Below, piece after piece: positions 30,717-31,754 of a DNA stretch of 31,754 bases. Position 1 is the stretch's first letter. Each line of letters begins with the position of its first letter. Under the pieces are notes generated by a model that worked only from the letters and a program-made list of their open reading frames with translations, made no database searches and was not told the origin of the DNA. The DNA lies in NCBI GenBank assembly GCA_903912405.1, contig CAIWHF010000103.1, positions 1 to 31,754 on the forward strand, read 5' to 3'. This DNA comes from an uncultured Bacteroidota bacterium (GTDB lineage: Bacteria; Bacteroidota; Bacteroidia; Chitinophagales; Chitinophagaceae). A program made the position numbers and the translations under genes.

Positions 30717-31754
30717 ATTAAACTTCAAAGACACATACCTTTTTTAAAAGCTGTTTTGCGCTACGCACTAACCGCTTTTGGTGGCCCACAAAGCCATATA
30801 GGCATGATGTTGAAAACATTTGCTCAGGAGCGAAAAGATGTAACGGAAGAAGAATTGCTTGAATACAATTCGTTTTGCCAAATGCTACCGGGCCCTTCTT
30901 CTACACAAACCATAGCCTTAGTAGCGCTTAAAAGAGGCGGTATCGGTTTGGCAATCATTACCTTACTTATTTGGATTTTCCCTGCCGTATTTTTAATGGG
31001 CTTGGTTTCCTTTTTTGTATATAAATTTCAATTACAAAATACGCACAGCAATTTATTTAAATTCCTACAACCTATGACGGTAGGCTTTATTCTATATGCA
31101 GCGGTAAAATTTACAAAGAAAAGTGTGCATCATATGGCCACCTGGGCTATTATGATTGGTAGCATTGTGGTGATGCTGCTGTTTAAAAGCCCCTGGACCT
31201 TCCCTCTTTTATTAATCGCAGCTGGCACGGTAAGTAATTTTAGTGATCGTCGGATACCTGAAAAAACAAAAAAACCAATGCCCATACCATGGGTGAACTT
31301 ATGGATTTTTGCAATCGTATTTTTAGTGGCGGGTTTATTATCCGAGTTATCGCGCTTGCAAAATTGGAAACACCAAGATGTCTTTCACATTTTTGAAAAC
31401 TTCTATCGTTTTGGGAGCATTGTTTTTGGTGGTGGACAAGTATTGTTGCCTTTAATGATTGTGCAGTTCGTAAACTTACCCGTACTCAGAAATGAATCAC
31501 CCCTTATTAGTGCTAGCGCTATTACAACTGGTTATGGCATTGTGCAAGCGGTACCCGGCCCTGTATTTTCCGTATGCGCTTATATAGGCGGAATGATTAT
31601 GAGCGGTTATGGATGGGAATGGCAATTGATTGGAATCTTAGTAGCCACTATCGCTATTTTTCTACCAAGTTCCCTAATCCTCTTTTTCCTATTCCCCGTG
31701 TATCAACAGTTGAAACAACATGTTATTATATTCAGAGCGTTAGAAGGTATTTCA
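30717..31754 (+). CDS. chrA: Chromate transporter family protein (CHR), 3' end outside the window
   Basis: An open frame from after the TAA at 30693 to the window end codes for a long-chain CHR protein; about 346 residues are present. The first CHR half shows FLKAVLRYALTAFGGPQSH, with FGGP at 21-24, and FCQMLPGPSSTQT; the second half shows FGSIVFGGGQVLLPL, with FGGGQ at 237-241, and GIVQAVPGPVFSV. About nine membrane spans precede the cut. The family includes proteins that export chromate, but many members move unknown anions. The start is unclear: the conserved region begins within a few residues of an ATT at 30717, no ATG/GTG exists in frame before it, and the first in-frame ATG (30804) lies inside the conserved first helix. 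Coordinates use ATT as provisional start; TTG at 30756 is the alternative. Confidence 0.8.
   Translation, partial: MKLQRHIPFLKAVLRYALTAFGGPQSHIGMMLKTFAQERKDVTEEELLEYNSFCQMLPGPSSTQTIALVALKRGGIGLAIITLLIWIFPAVFLMGLVSFFVYKFQLQNTHSNLFKFLQPMTVGFILYAAVKFTKKSVHHMATWAIMIGSIVVMLLFKSPWTFPLLLIAAGTVSNFSDRRIPEKTKKPMPIPWVNLWIFAIVFLVAGLLSELSRLQNWKHQDVFHIFENFYRFGSIVFGGGQVLLPLMIVQFVNLPVLRNESPLISASAITTGYGIVQAVPGPVFSVCAYIGGMIMSGYGWEWQLIGILVATIAIFLPSSLILFFLFPVYQQLKQHVIIFRALEGIS

Noticed and set aside
30615..30734. 81-residue form of the small membrane protein
   Set aside because: The added 40 residues are Lys/Ile-rich and run over the probable promoter; the ATG at 30614 is the likelier start.
1..31754. CRISPR array, tRNA genes, insertion sequences, prophage or toxin-antitoxin modules
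   Set aside because: No evenly spaced repeats, tRNA-like cloverleaf, transposase or phage protein was seen in the gaps or coding regions; reading by eye cannot fully exclude a small RNA gene.

Overview
The window reads as a chromosomal segment of a low-GC member of the Bacteroidota, most like the Chitinophagaceae/Chitinophagales. Supporting signs are the MurF-alanine racemase fusion, the DUF4270 lipoprotein, type IX secretion (T9SS) C-terminal tails, a DUF1800/DUF1501 pair, tandem DUF1573 proteins, class I (DhnA-type) fructose-bisphosphate aldolase, ribosomal protein THX, no Shine-Dalgarno signals, and promoters of the Bacteroidota type (TTTG, about 19-20 bases, then TAnnTTTG). No tRNA, rRNA, CRISPR array, insertion sequence, phage gene or integrase was seen. 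Genes are packed closely and no gap exceeds 300 bases.

Layout. 1-2764: the 3' end of adenine deaminase converges on an aminotransferase, followed by two tandem DUF1573 proteins on the minus strand. 2867-7989: a plus-strand operon of GT9 glycosyltransferase, CCA-adding enzyme, small membrane protein, BtuF-like binding protein and GT-C type membrane glycosyltransferase. 8048-9106: fbaB alone. 9152-12144: dnaQ-like exonuclease then murF-alr, minus strand. 12282-15594: the DUF1800 and DUF1501/T9SS pair. 15647-21079: minus-strand run of a half-length GT5 protein, DUF4270 lipoprotein, glmS and metK. 21202-22053: panC. 22099-23520: pyk, minus. 23683-24567: atpG alone. 24696-29074: T9SS-secreted protein, FtsX/MacB-like permease, rsgA, DUF4286. 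29075-29312: an unusual gap with repeats and DnaA-box-like sites. 29313-29792: HU and ribosomal protein THX. 29843-30614: pdxH and a 41-residue membrane protein, minus. About 30717 to the end: chromate-type transporter, cut by the window edge.

Most genes are housekeeping: cell wall precursors (murF-alr, glmS), central metabolism (fbaB, pyk), cofactors (panC, pdxH, metK), translation (cca, rsgA, THX), energy (atpG) and chromosome structure (HU). Seven strong A-stem-T hairpins separate the transcription units, four of them between convergent genes. No clearly new multi-gene system is visible. The points most worth a second look are the 29075-29312 gap (possible replication-origin elements, a repeated imperfect palindrome, a tandem decamer), start codons lying only 4-8 bases after promoter -7 boxes, the chromate-transporter gene without an ATG/GTG start, the GT5 half-protein lacking its usual ADP-glucose motif, and the small membrane proteins.
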